A DNA stretch of 64,000 bases, taken from VAXT01 sp963728535. Lineage in GTDB: Bacteria > Actinomycetota > Thermoleophilia > Gaiellales > Gaiellaceae. The notes beneath the pieces are model-generated. The model saw nothing but the letters and a program-made list of their open reading frames with translations. It did not search any database and was not told where the DNA came from. The stretch is taken from the NCBI GenBank assembly GCA_963728535.1, contig CAVSKK010000001.1, positions 1,612,001 to 1,676,000 on the forward strand, written 5' to 3'. Made by a program: the position numbers and the translations under genes. Shown here piece by piece: positions 7,019 through 15,654 of this stretch. Every line of letters starts with the position of its first letter. Within the stretch, counting starts at the first letter, position 1.

Positions 7019-10000
7019 TCACGCCACCGGAAGCTCGCTCAGCAGCGAACGGCCTGCTCGTGCCGAAACGATGTTTCCCTTGCGATCGAACAGGCCTATC
7101 GCCTGGTGAATGTAGCCCGCCGCGTCGTTCGGACTGCCGGAGGCGCGCAGTACGTCAGCGAGGTCGAGCAGGACCGTGCCGTGGTCGTTGATCGCATCGG
7201 TATCGCCCACAATGCGAGCTGCCTCGAAGGCGAGTGCGCTGGCCTCGGAAAACGCGCCTTGTCGGGCCAGGAGCTTCGCTCGAACCCGTCGCCACGTGTG
7301 CTGAGCGTTGACATCGTCGTCTGCCGCACGCTTCTGGGCAAGGTCGATCCAGCCGCCCGCTTCTTCGTCGCGGCCAAGTACATAGAGGGCATCTGCGAGC
7401 TCGGCCGCCACCGTCGAGAGTCCCGCCTGATCGTGAATTTGCTCAAAGGTAGCGCAGCATTCGCGAAGAGCATGCTCCGCTGACGCGGCGTCGCCTGCGA
7501 GCTGCTCGACTCGGCCAAGGACTCGTCCGCTGTTATTTGCGAGCGCGTACGTGTCGCCGATCTCTTCATATGTTGCCCTCGCCTCTCCGAGGAGTCGTCG
7601 AGCTTCGTCAAAGCGATCCTCGAGGGCGACGAGCCCTCCCATGAAGGAGACGACGTTCGCCCGCCCCGCTCGATCGGTCGTCAGTTCGAGGAGCTCATCG
7701 CAGCGGGCAAGAGCTTCAACGACCGGCGTCGGCCCGTGCAGCAGCGCAGCTCCCAGCTCCGCTAAGCAGCCCGACGCTGACCATCCAGAGCGGCGATAGT
7801 GGACGAGCGCGCGCTCGGCTGCTTCTCGCCAGTCTGCGAGACGGCCCTGGATCCCGCCGCGAACGTATCCGACGTGCCGCCACGCGCGTCCAAGGCTGCG
7901 GTCATCACCGAACTCCTCGAAGATCGGGATCGCCTCGGCAGCGATGTGGAGCAAATCGTCAGAGTTCGTAACGGATTCGCTGAAGAGCCGAACGTGGGCC
8001 TGTTCGAGCCGGGCGCGGAGCTCGGCTCGGCGATCCTGCGCCGAGTCGATCGCTTCGTTGAGCGTTCTCTCGGCTCCATCAAAGTCACCCGACCACCTTT
8101 GGGCGATCCCAAGCTCGCACAGGACTTCGGCATGCTCGGGCCGTTGCCGTGACAAGAGACCTGCGGCTCGTTCGAGGAGATTGATGGTCGCCGGAGTGTC
8201 GGCGCGCTTCCACGCGCGAATCCCCGCAGCAGCGAGTCGCTCGCCTGCCCAGGCGGCGAGCCGCGCGAGCTCCGGGTCGCTGGCCGACAACTCGCCCCGA
8301 TAGCGATGCGCCTGCTCGGCGTGATAGCCGACGAGCTCGTCGGCTTCGTTTCTCTGCTCGAGCCAGGAGCCGTGCCGCTCGTGCAGGTCGGCCCGTTGCT
8401 CCTTTGTGATCCCGGCATATGCCACCTCGCGGAGAAGGACGTGGTGGAAGCGGAACTCGTCTTCCTGCGACTGGCGCAAGCGTCGCGCCTGGATCATCCC
8501 TCTGGCCTCGAGCGCGGCGAGGCGGCCGTCGACCGTGGCTAACGCCTCGGGGGGCGACAGATGGAGCACTGCGCTCCGGGCGAAGTCCTTCCCGATCACA
8601 GCCGACCGTTCGAGGACAACGCGCTCCTCTGGCTCGAGACGGTCCAGGCGGCTGGCAATCAGTGCCTCGATCGAGGGTGGAACGACCTCGTCGAACCCCT
8701 CGGGGCCAACGTCGTCGGTCATGTAGGCGAGCAGCTGCTCGACGAAGAGTGCGTTTCCCTCGGCAACCTCGACGATTCGCGCGCACGCGCGCTCGGAAAG
8801 CTCCTCCGCGCCGGGAAGCTCGGCGAGGAGAATCCCCGTCTCGCTCCCCGTGAGAGGTTGGAGCGGGACCGTCTCCCCGCTCGAGCCCCAGCCTGGACGC
8901 TTTTGGAGTAGATCCGGCCGCGCGATGCACAGCGTCAACACGGGCGCCTCCGAGGTCCACGCCCGGAGGTACTCGATCAGGTCGAGCAGCGTCGGCTCGG
9001 CCCAGTGGATGTCCTCCAGCACGACGACCAGCGGCCGCTTCGCTGCGAGTGCTTCGAAGAAGCGCCGCACGGCCCAGAAGAGCTCCCCGGTACGCGCAGT
9101 GCTGCCGGCCTGATCCGTGAGCTCGGCCATGCGCTCCGCAATCAGTTCCGAATGCTCGCCGCCTTCGAGCAGCTTGGCAATCGTCGCTTGCGGTCGCTTC
9201 GGGGCCGCCTGTCGCACGATCTCGGCTAGCGGCAGGTACGTCGCGCCCTCGCCGTATGAGACGCAGCGGCCGACAAGCGCCTCGACCTCGGTGCCGAGCG
9301 AGGAAACGAACTCCGAGGTCAAGCGGGTCTTGCCGATGCCGGCTTCGCCGAGTATGACCATGACTCGGCTGCGCCGTTCGTCAACGACAGACTCGAGGGC
9401 TCGCTGCAGAAGGGCGAGCTCCTCGTGTCTCCCTACGAGACGGGCGCCGGTCGACCGACGAAGGCCGCTGCTTTCCTCGAGCGCTACGAGACGGAATGCT
9501 TGTTGTTCCCCGAGCCCACTGCCCGCGCCAATCGCCTTCAGAGGTTCGGTGGTCACTACATCGCGCAAGAGTGTGTGCGTCGCTTCCCCGAGCAAGGTCT
9601 CGCCCGGTACGGCTGCCTGCTGGAGATGCATTGCCACGGTGACGGCAGCGCCGGTTGCAAACGGCTGGCCCGAAGCAGCGTCCCCGGCGAGCACCTCACC
9701 CGTGTTGATGCCCGTGCGGATCTGAATGACGAGCATGTGGTCCCGCGCCAGCTCGGCGTTCAGCCCCACGAGCGCCTCGCGGAGCTCAGTCGCCGTGCGC
9801 ACAGCTCTCAGCGCATCGTCCTCGTGCACCCGCGGGATTCCGAAGACAGCCATCGCTGCGTCGCCGATGAACCTCTCGACCGTTCCACCGTGGCGCTCGA
9901 CGATCGTCCGCACCGTGTCGAAATAGCGCCGCATGATGGCGCGCAGGACCTCCGGGTCGAGCTGGGCACCAAGGCTCGTGGAGTTCACGATGTCGGCGAA

Positions 10001-10894
10001 GAGGATCGTGACGGTCTTGCGCCGGTCTCCCCCAGACCACACTTCCGGCGCCGCCGTCCTCACTAGATCGAGCTCGCTGTCGTGGCGCAGGATCGACTGC
10101 TCGAGCCGCTGGAGATCGGGGGACGGCTCGATACCGAGCTCCTCGACGAGAGTCTCTCGGGCCTGCCGGTAGGCTTCGAGCGCCTCGGCCTGCCTACCCG
10201 ACCGATAGAGCGCGAGCATCATCTGCCCGCGCAACCGCTCCCTCAGCGGGTGCTCGGCGACAAGCATCTCGACCTCGCCGACAAGCTGAGAGTGATGCCC
10301 GAGCTCGAGCTTCGCCTGGATCAGCTCCTCGCGCGCGACGGTGCGCAACTCCTCTAGACGCGCGATCTCGACGTCGGCGAACGGCTCGTAGGCGAGATCG
10401 GCCAGAGGGGACCCACGCCACATGGCGAGTGCCTCGCGCAGGAGAGTCGAACGTCTCTCGGCGTCGCCGCCTTCAGCCGCCTGGGCGACGAGCCGCTCGA
10501 ATCGGTGCAGATCCACTTGCTCGCGATCGACTTCGAGGACATAGCCGGGCTGGCGAGTCCGCACGAGGTCGCGTCCAAGTGCCTTTCGCAGATCCGAGAT
10601 TAGGTTCTGGAGGGAGCCGACCGCCGCTTTCGGAGGTTTCCCGGCCCAAACCTCTTCGACGAGCCGGTCGGTGGAGACGACCTCGCCGGCGTGGAGCAAC
10701 AGCAACGCCAGGACGGAGCGCTGCTTTCGCCTTTTCAGCTCGAGCGCTCGCCCGTCCACCATGACCTCGAGCGGACCGAGGACGCGGAACTCGACGTCGT
10801 GCACCGTCCCCGGTTCTACCACTGTCAAGCACTCTTTCCTAGCATCCGTTCGTGTGGTGCGTGCGACGGGGGCAACGGCGCGCGGCTCCGGCAT
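7019..10894 (-). CDS. SARP-type regulator fused to adenylate/guanylate cyclase, AAA ATPase and TPR domains
   Basis: A 1291-residue multidomain regulator. In order: an OmpR-like winged helix (about 33-110, FRVLGPLEVMVDG then GYVLEVD); the bacterial transcriptional activator domain (about 120-270); a class III nucleotidyl cyclase domain (about 292-440) with both metal Asp residues in FADIVNST (Asp301) and GDAAMAVFG (Asp345); a P-loop ATPase with Walker A GEAGIGKT (516-523) and Walker B VVVLEDIHWAE; and a long C-terminal TPR-like region. The N-terminus is AfsR/SARP-like and the ATPase-TPR half is LuxR/MalT-like. It probably binds DNA in response to a nucleotide or ligand signal; whether the cyclase is active is not shown. 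GTG 10804, directly before the conserved EFRVLGPLEV, is an alternative start. The gene begins close to the second tRNA-Sec repeat. Confidence 0.85.
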   Translation of the reverse strand: MPEPRAVAPVARTTRTDARKECLTVVEPGTVHDVEFRVLGPLEVMVDGRALELKRRKQRSVLALLLLHAGEVVSTDRLVEEVWAGKPPKAAVGSLQNLISDLRKALGRDLVRTRQPGYVLEVDREQVDLHRFERLVAQAAEGGDAERRSTLLREALAMWRGSPLADLAYEPFADVEIARLEELRTVAREELIQAKLELGHHSQLVGEVEMLVAEHPLRERLRGQMMLALYRSGRQAEALEAYRQARETLVEELGIEPSPDLQRLEQSILRHDSELDLVRTAAPEVWSGGDRRKTVTILFADIVNSTSLGAQLDPEVLRAIMRRYFDTVRTIVERHGGTVERFIGDAAMAVFGIPRVHEDDALRAVRTATELREALVGLNAELARDHMLVIQIRTGINTGEVLAGDAASGQPFATGAAVTVAMHLQQAAVPGETLLGEATHTLLRDVVTTEPLKAIGAGSGLGEQQAFRLVALEESSGLRRSTGARLVGRHEELALLQRALESVVDERRSRVMVILGEAGIGKTRLTSEFVSSLGTEVEALVGRCVSYGEGATYLPLAEIVRQAAPKRPQATIAKLLEGGEHSELIAERMAELTDQAGSTARTGELFWAVRRFFEALAAKRPLVVVLEDIHWAEPTLLDLIEYLRAWTSEAPVLTLCIARPDLLQKRPGWGSSGETVPLQPLTGSETGILLAELPGAEELSERACARIVEVAEGNALFVEQLLAYMTDDVGPEGFDEVVPPSIEALIASRLDRLEPEERVVLERSAVIGKDFARSAVLHLSPPEALATVDGRLAALEARGMIQARRLRQSQEDEFRFHHVLLREVAYAGITKEQRADLHERHGSWLEQRNEADELVGYHAEQAHRYRGELSASDPELARLAAWAGERLAAAGIRAWKRADTPATINLLERAAGLLSRQRPEHAEVLCELGIAQRWSGDFDGAERTLNEAIDSAQDRRAELRARLEQAHVRLFSESVTNSDDLLHIAAEAIPIFEEFGDDRSLGRAWRHVGYVRGGIQGRLADWREAAERALVHYRRSGWSASGCLAELGAALLHGPTPVVEALARCDELLELTTDRAGRANVVSFMGGLVALEDRFDEARRLLGEARATYEEIGDTYALANNSGRVLGRVEQLAGDAASAEHALRECCATFEQIHDQAGLSTVAAELADALYVLGRDEEAGGWIDLAQKRAADDDVNAQHTWRRVRAKLLARQGAFSEASALAFEAARIVGDTDAINDHGTVLLDLADVLRASGSPNDAAGYIHQAIGLFDRKGNIVSARAGRSLLSELPVA

Positions 10895-10909
10895 CCGGGT
10901 CGCTCAAAC

Positions 10910-10959
10910 GCGGTCGTGCAACCCACGGCTCGGTAGGTTCGACTCCTGCGCCGCTCCGT
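10910..10959 (+). repeat. Direct repeat copy 2: truncated tRNA-Sec 3' end (attR-like)
   Basis: 49 of 50 bases match 3589-3638. The 5' half of a tRNA is absent: no GGAGCGGC partner strand occurs in the preceding 100 bases, so this is not a functional tRNA. Same orientation and exact stop at the tRNA 3' end support a site-specific recombination scar bounding about 7.3 kb. Confidence 0.85.
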
Positions 10960-10987
10960 AGAACCAGGAAGCGCTGAGCGGGCTTGG

Positions 10988-13900
10988 TTAGCGGCCCACG
11001 AACCTGAAGCTGCTCTTGCCGGCCATTCGGCCGTAGCGCGGGTTCGCCCGCGTACCGAACGCAGGCCAGACGACCCACGCATACGTGCCCGGGCGGAGGC
11101 GTTGAGGCCGCCCGTTGAACGTCCAGCGTGAGTGCAGTTTCAGACGCGTTCGGGCCGGCCAGAGGCTGAAGACCTTCCGGCCTCGGCGATAGAGCTGGAC
11201 GTTGTAGAAGCGCGCCTTCCGGACCGGGCGCCAGGCCAAGAGCGGCGGCGCCTTGAGCAGAGCTCCGGCGGGTGGCGCATAGAGCGCACCTCGCCGGGAC
11301 GGTGGCGGAGGTGGAGGTGGAGGTGGAGGTGGAGGTGGTGGCGGTGGAGGTAGAGGCGGCGGAGGTGGAGGAGGCGGCGGTGGTGGTGGCGGTGGCGGCG
11401 AGGAGGTGGCGGTAGGAGGCGGCGGTGGCGGTGGAGGAGGCGGAGGAGGCGGCGGTGGCGGTGGAGGAGGCGGAGGAGGTGGTGGCGGCGGAGGAGGTGG
11501 TGGTGGAGGTGGTGGTGGAGGTGGTGGTGGAGGTGGTGGTGGAGGTGGTGGTGGAGGTGGTGGTGGCGGCGGAGGAGGCGGGGGCGGTGGTGGCGGAGGT
11601 GGTGGAGGTGGAGGTGGCGGTGGTGGCGGCGGTGGTGGGGGTGGAGGCGGCGGCGGCGGCGGAGGCGGAGGCGGCGGATCCCCGACGTTGACCGTGGCGG
11701 TCATGAACGGGTGGAGGTCACAGTGGTACGGGTAGCTGCCATCCGCGTCGAACGTGTGCGTGTAGATCTCGCCGGGCTCGATCACTCCGGAGTCGAACTG
11801 GCCGGTCGTATCCGAGGTGACCGTATGCGAAGCCTCCCCCGTGTTCGTCCAGCACACGGTCGTCCCGGCGTCGATCTCGGTCGTGTCCGGGTCGAAGAAG
11901 AAGTCGCCGATCGCCACCTCGGTCGATCCCGTCGGGCACGCCGGCGGCGGGGGTGGAGGCGGCGGAGGCGGAGGTGGTGGAGGCGGCGGGGGTGGAGGCG
12001 GCGGGGGTGGTGGAGGTGGAGGTGGTGGTGGTGGAGGTGGAGGTGGAGGTGGAGGTGGAGGCGGAGGAGGTGGTGGCGGCCCGTCGTCGTTGACGATCGT
12101 CCCCAGCCCCTGGCCGTCGGCGATCGTGGCGTTCGAGGCGTCGGAGAGGTTGACGAAGTAGGTCTCGTCCTCCTCGGGGAGCGTGTCGCCGTAGTACCGG
12201 ACATTCAACGTGCGCGTCGTCGATCCGGCCGTGAATGAGAGCGAGCCGCTCTCCTCCCGATAGTCGCTGTCCGCAGTCGCAGTCCCGTCCGCGGTCGCAT
12301 AGTCGACCGACACGGACCGTCCGCTCGGCGCACTCAGTGAGACTGTGAACGTCGCGTTTCTATTGCCGGAATCGCGTTCGACGACCGAAACGTCGTCGAT
12401 CGAGAGCGCAGGGGTTGGGTCGTCGTCGTTGATCCTGCCTTGCCCCTGCGCGTCGGAGATCGTTGCGTCGACCGGGCTCGAGAGATTGACGACGAAGGTC
12501 TCGTTCGTCTCGTCCAGCAAGTCGCCGTTGACCGTGACGCTCGCGGGCTGCGTCGTCTCGCCCGGATCGAACACGAGCGTCCCGCTCGCCGCCAGATAGT
12601 CACCGGGCGCGAGCGCGGTCCCGTTTGCAGTTGCGAACTGGACGCTGACCGTCTGGGGGCTCGGCGCGCTCAACGTGACGTCGAAGTTGGCGCTGACCGT
12701 GCCCACGTCGCCCTCGGTGACGGTCACGTCGGCGATCGAGATCGACGGGCCGTCGTTGTCGACGATCGTGCCTAACCCCTGGCCGTCGGCGATCGTGGCG
12801 TTCGAGGCGCCGGAGAGGTTGACGAAGTAGGTCTCGTCTATCTCGTCGAGCGTGTCGCCGTTGACCGTGACACTTAGTGTCCTAGTCGTCTGGCCCGGCG
12901 CGAAGGCGAGGTTCCCGCTGGTGGAGACGTAGTCCCCCGGCGCGATCGCAGTCCCGTCGGCCGTCGCGTAGTTGACCGCCACCGTACGCCCGCTGGCCGC
13001 GCTCAACGAGACGGTGAACGTCGCGCTGGTCGTGCCGCCGTTGCCTTCGGTTACGGAAACGTCGTCGATCGAGAGCGCAGGCGGCGGGTCGTTGTCGTTG
13101 ATCGTGCCCTGGCCCTGTCCGTCGCCGACCGTCGCGTTGACCGGGGCCGTGAGGTTGACGAAGTAGTTCTCGTTTGGCTCGTCGAGCAAGTCGCCGACGA
13201 CCGTGACGCTCAGGGACTGCGTCGTCTCGCCCGGATCGAACACGAGCGTCCCGCTTGTCGAGAGGTAATCGGCCGGTGCGATCGCCGTCCCGTCGGCCGT
13301 CGCGTAGTCGACCGACACAGCACGCCCGCTGGCCGCGCTCAGCGAGACGATGAACGTCGCGCTGGTCGTGCTGCCGTTGCCTTCGGTCACGGAAGAGTTG
13401 TCGATCGAGAGGGTCGGCGACGGGTCGTTGTCGGTGATCGTGCCCTGGCCCTGGCCGTCGGCGATCGTCGCGTTGACGGGGGCCGTGAGGTTGACGAGGT
13501 AGGTCTCGTTCGCCTCGTCGAGTACGTCGCCGTTGACCGTCACGCTCACGGACTGCGTCGTCTCGCCCGGGTCGAAGGCGAGGGTCCCGCTCGTCGAGAG
13601 GTAGTCGCCCGGTGCGATCGCCGTCCCGTCGGCCGTCGCATAGTTGACCGACACCGAACGCCCGCTCGCCGCGCTCAGCGAGACGGTGAACGTCGCATTG
13701 GTCGTGCCGGAGTTGCCTTCGGTGAGTGTGACGTCGTCGATCGAGAGCGTGGGCGACGGGTCGTCGTCGGTGATCGTGCCCAGGCCCTGGCCGTCGGCGA
13801 TCGTCGCGTTGACCGGGCTCGTGAGGTTGACGAAGTAGGTCTCGTTCGCTTCGTCGAGCAAGTCGCCGTTGACCGTGACGCTTACGGACTGCGTCGTCTC

Positions 13901-14884
13901 GCCCGGGTCGAAGGCGAGGGTTCCGCTCGTCGAGAGGTAGTCGCCCGGCGCCGTCGCGGTCCCGTCCGCGGTTCCGTAATGAACACTGACGGGCTGAGGG
14001 CTCGGCGCGCTCAGAGTGACGTCGAAGTTCGCGCTCACCGTTCCCGAGTTGCCCTCGGTGACAGCCACGTCATCGATCGAGATCGACGGAACGTCATCGT
14101 CGGTGATCGTGCCGAGCCCTTGGCCGTCGGCGATCGTCCCGTTGACCGGGCTCGAGAGGTTGACGAAGTAGGTCTCGTTGGTCTCGTCGAGCAAGTCACC
14201 GTTGACCGTGACGCTCACGGACTGCGTCGTCTCACCCGGGTCGAAATCGAGCGTCCCGCTAGCCGCCAGGTAGTCGCCCGGAGCGGTCGCGGTTCCGTTC
14301 GCCGTTGCGTAGTGGACGCTGACGGCCTGAGGGCTCGGCGCGCTCAGGGTGACGTCGAAGTTCGCGCTCACCGATCCCGAGTTGCCCTCGGTGACGGCCA
14401 CGTCGTCGATCGAGATCGACGGGCCGTCGTCGTCGGTGATCGTGCCGAGCCCTTGGCCGTCGGCAATCGTCGCGTTCAGCGGCTCCGAGAGGTTGACGAA
14501 GTAGGTCTCGTCCACCTCGTCGACCGTGTCGCCGAGGACCGTCACGCTCAGCTGCTGCGTGGTCTCCCCCGGCGCGAAGATGAGTGGGCCGCTGGCCGGC
14601 AGATAGTCGTCCAGTGTGGTCGCCGTGTCGTCAGCGGACGCGAAGAGGACCGCAACTATCTGGTCGCTCGGCGCCGAGAGCGTGACCGTGAAGGTGGCGG
14701 TGACCGTGCCCGAGTCGCCTTCGGCCAGTATTGCATCGTCGATCGAGAGCTCCGGCAGTGGGTCGTCGGCGTTCAAGGCCAGCCACTGCGGAGCCCCGCC
14801 GAACACGACGACACCGGGAGCGGCCGACGCGAGCGGAGCCGCAAGAGCGAAGGTCAGGACGAGCAGGATGAGACGCTTCATCAT
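10988..14884 (-). CDS. Secreted Calx-beta / polyproline / cupredoxin surface protein
   Basis: A 1298-residue exported protein. A signal peptide (MKRLILLVLTFALAAPLASA) is followed by eight Calx-beta repeats of about 110 residues (SIDDVAVTEGNSGSVSANF ... GLGTITDDD), which bind calcium in known members. Then come a run of about 47 prolines, a plastocyanin-like cupredoxin domain (about 982-1065) with HTV, YPYHCDLHPFM providing the His-Cys-His-Met type 1 copper ligands, and a second proline tract of about 120 residues broken by TATSS. Last is a C-terminal domain of about 85 residues (WRPVRKARFYNVQ ... WPAFG ... NPRYG) shared with the protein at 37863. The upstream membrane-protein gene ends 3 nt before, so the pair is co-translated. 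It is probably cell-surface attached; copper may serve redox or binding. Long proline runs would need EF-P. Confidence 0.85.
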   Translation of the reverse strand: MMKRLILLVLTFALAAPLASAAPGVVVFGGAPQWLALNADDPLPELSIDDAILAEGDSGTVTATFTVTLSAPSDQIVAVLFASADDTATTLDDYLPASGPLIFAPGETTQQLSVTVLGDTVDEVDETYFVNLSEPLNATIADGQGLGTITDDDGPSISIDDVAVTEGNSGSVSANFDVTLSAPSPQAVSVHYATANGTATAPGDYLAASGTLDFDPGETTQSVSVTVNGDLLDETNETYFVNLSSPVNGTIADGQGLGTITDDDVPSISIDDVAVTEGNSGTVSANFDVTLSAPSPQPVSVHYGTADGTATAPGDYLSTSGTLAFDPGETTQSVSVTVNGDLLDEANETYFVNLTSPVNATIADGQGLGTITDDDPSPTLSIDDVTLTEGNSGTTNATFTVSLSAASGRSVSVNYATADGTAIAPGDYLSTSGTLAFDPGETTQSVSVTVNGDVLDEANETYLVNLTAPVNATIADGQGQGTITDNDPSPTLSIDNSSVTEGNGSTTSATFIVSLSAASGRAVSVDYATADGTAIAPADYLSTSGTLVFDPGETTQSLSVTVVGDLLDEPNENYFVNLTAPVNATVGDGQGQGTINDNDPPPALSIDDVSVTEGNGGTTSATFTVSLSAASGRTVAVNYATADGTAIAPGDYVSTSGNLAFAPGQTTRTLSVTVNGDTLDEIDETYFVNLSGASNATIADGQGLGTIVDNDGPSISIADVTVTEGDVGTVSANFDVTLSAPSPQTVSVQFATANGTALAPGDYLAASGTLVFDPGETTQPASVTVNGDLLDETNETFVVNLSSPVDATISDAQGQGRINDDDPTPALSIDDVSVVERDSGNRNATFTVSLSAPSGRSVSVDYATADGTATADSDYREESGSLSFTAGSTTRTLNVRYYGDTLPEEDETYFVNLSDASNATIADGQGLGTIVNDDGPPPPPPPPPPPPPPPPPPPPPPPPPPPPPPPPPPPPPPPPPPPPPPACPTGSTEVAIGDFFFDPDTTEIDAGTTVCWTNTGEASHTVTSDTTGQFDSGVIEPGEIYTHTFDADGSYPYHCDLHPFMTATVNVGDPPPPPPPPPPPPPPPPPPPPPPPPPPPPPPPPPPPPPPPPPPPPPPPPPPPPPPPPPPPPPPPPPPPPPPPPPPPPPPPPPPPPPPPPTATSSPPPPPPPPPPPPPPPLPPPPPPPPPPPPPPPPPSRRGALYAPPAGALLKAPPLLAWRPVRKARFYNVQLYRRGRKVFSLWPARTRLKLHSRWTFNGRPQRLRPGTYAWVVWPAFGTRANPRYGRMAGKSSFRFVGR
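11303..11680. repeat. GGN trinucleotide microsatellite coding for polyproline
   Basis: On the + strand this stretch is nearly pure GGT/GGA/GGC triplets (CCN on the coding strand), with a GGTGGTGGTGGA-like 12-mer tandem about six times at 11494-11570. It is interrupted at about 11399-11413 by codons for TATSS. Synonymous third positions vary, which points to selection for proline rather than simple slippage. Copy number may be misassembled. Confidence 0.9.
11940..12080. repeat. GGN trinucleotide tract coding for about 47 prolines
   Basis: This is the shorter of two low-complexity tracts in the same gene, joining the last Calx-beta repeat to the cupredoxin domain. It again uses mixed CCN codons on the minus strand. 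Confidence 0.9.
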
Positions 14885-14887
14885 CGG

Positions 14888-15535
14888 TTACCCGGCCAGG
14901 AAGAGCGCACCGATTGCGAGGAGGGCGGCGACGCCCATGAAGGCGAGGTTCTCTCGCCGGTTGTAGAGCGCACGCTCGGCCCACCAAGGCATCACGCGAG
15001 CGGGAACCGCGGCGAGGCTGAAGAGCAGGAGCGCGAGGCCCATGAGCACGAGCGCGAAAGGCAGTACGCGCGCCACTTTCGATTCCGGCTGGAGCTGCGC
15101 CGCAAGCGGATGACGCGTGCGATCGAGTGCCACGCGCGCAGCCGCAGGGACAGTTCTGGAGCTCTGTGCGCGCCGGCTGGCGCGAGCACGCGCAATCGCC
15201 TTGGCCTTCTTGACCTTGGCGTGTTTGACCTTCAGCTTCGCAGCCCGTGTCCGCGCCCTTTGTGCCCGCCTTTCGGCGGCTTGGCGCGCGGCTGCGTTCT
15301 CATCCACGCCGCTTCCCTGACCGACGGGCGGCGGCGGCGGTTGTGGCTGTGCAGGCGGCGGCGGCGCGGGTATAGAAACCGCCGGTGGCGGTGGCGGGGG
15401 TGCCGGTTTCGGCGGCGGATCAGGTTTCAGCCCAGCAAAGGCCGGCCCTGCTGTGAGTCCGAGAATGACCGGAAGCACGCAGAGCAGGACCTTGCGAGCA
15501 GGTCTCGATGGGCCGCAGCAAATCCGCAATTTCAC
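14888..15535 (-). CDS. Pro-rich, Arg/Ala-rich membrane protein, partner of the downstream surface protein
   Basis: A 215-residue protein with a signal peptide ending near PAFAG, then a proline-rich segment (DPPPKPAPPPPPP), a strongly basic Ala/Arg/Lys helix-like region (ERRAQRARTRAAKLKVKHAK), and two C-terminal membrane segments (VLPFALVLMGLALLLFSLAA and NLAFMGVAALLAIGALFLAG) joined by MPWWAERALYNRRE. I do not recognise a named family. A paralogue with the same order of parts is at 38718-39344. In both cases the gene ends exactly 3 nt before a secreted beta-domain protein with the shared C-terminal domain. This strongly suggests a dedicated two-gene unit, perhaps an anchor or export aid for the surface protein. 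Function is inference. Confidence 0.75.
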   Translation of the reverse strand: MKLRICCGPSRPARKVLLCVLPVILGLTAGPAFAGLKPDPPPKPAPPPPPPAVSIPAPPPPAQPQPPPPPVGQGSGVDENAAARQAAERRAQRARTRAAKLKVKHAKVKKAKAIARARASRRAQSSRTVPAAARVALDRTRHPLAAQLQPESKVARVLPFALVLMGLALLLFSLAAVPARVMPWWAERALYNRRENLAFMGVAALLAIGALFLAG

Positions 15536-15565
15536 AGGAACCCAGAATCATTGCACGAAAGGGTC

Positions 15566-15597
15566 GTTTCCTACAAGTTCGCGTAGTTTTCTACAAA
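15566..15597. promoter_or_regulatory. Tandem 12-bp direct repeat upstream of the surface-module operon
   Basis: GTTTCCTACAAG (15566-15577) and GTTTTCTACAAA (15586-15597) are spaced 20 bp start to start, 31 bases before the start of the membrane-partner gene. On the coding strand they read CTTGTAGGAAAC and TTTGTAGAAAAC. Tandem sites two helical turns apart are typical of a regulator binding one DNA face; GGAAAC also resembles an ECF-sigma -35 element. Confidence 0.35.
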
Positions 15598-15654
15598 CTG
15601 ACGAGAGACGGCTTCGGCTAGCGGCCGCGCCGGCTCGTTTCGAGTCGTGTCGCG

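Noticed and set aside
10859..10958. Second tRNA-Sec gene
   Set aside because: Only the variable arm, T arm and 3' acceptor strand are present; the 5' acceptor strand, D arm and an anticodon arm are missing.
11406..11735. Poly-glycine protein on the + strand
   Set aside because: It is the complement of the polyproline tract of the minus-strand gene, with no start context or other domain.
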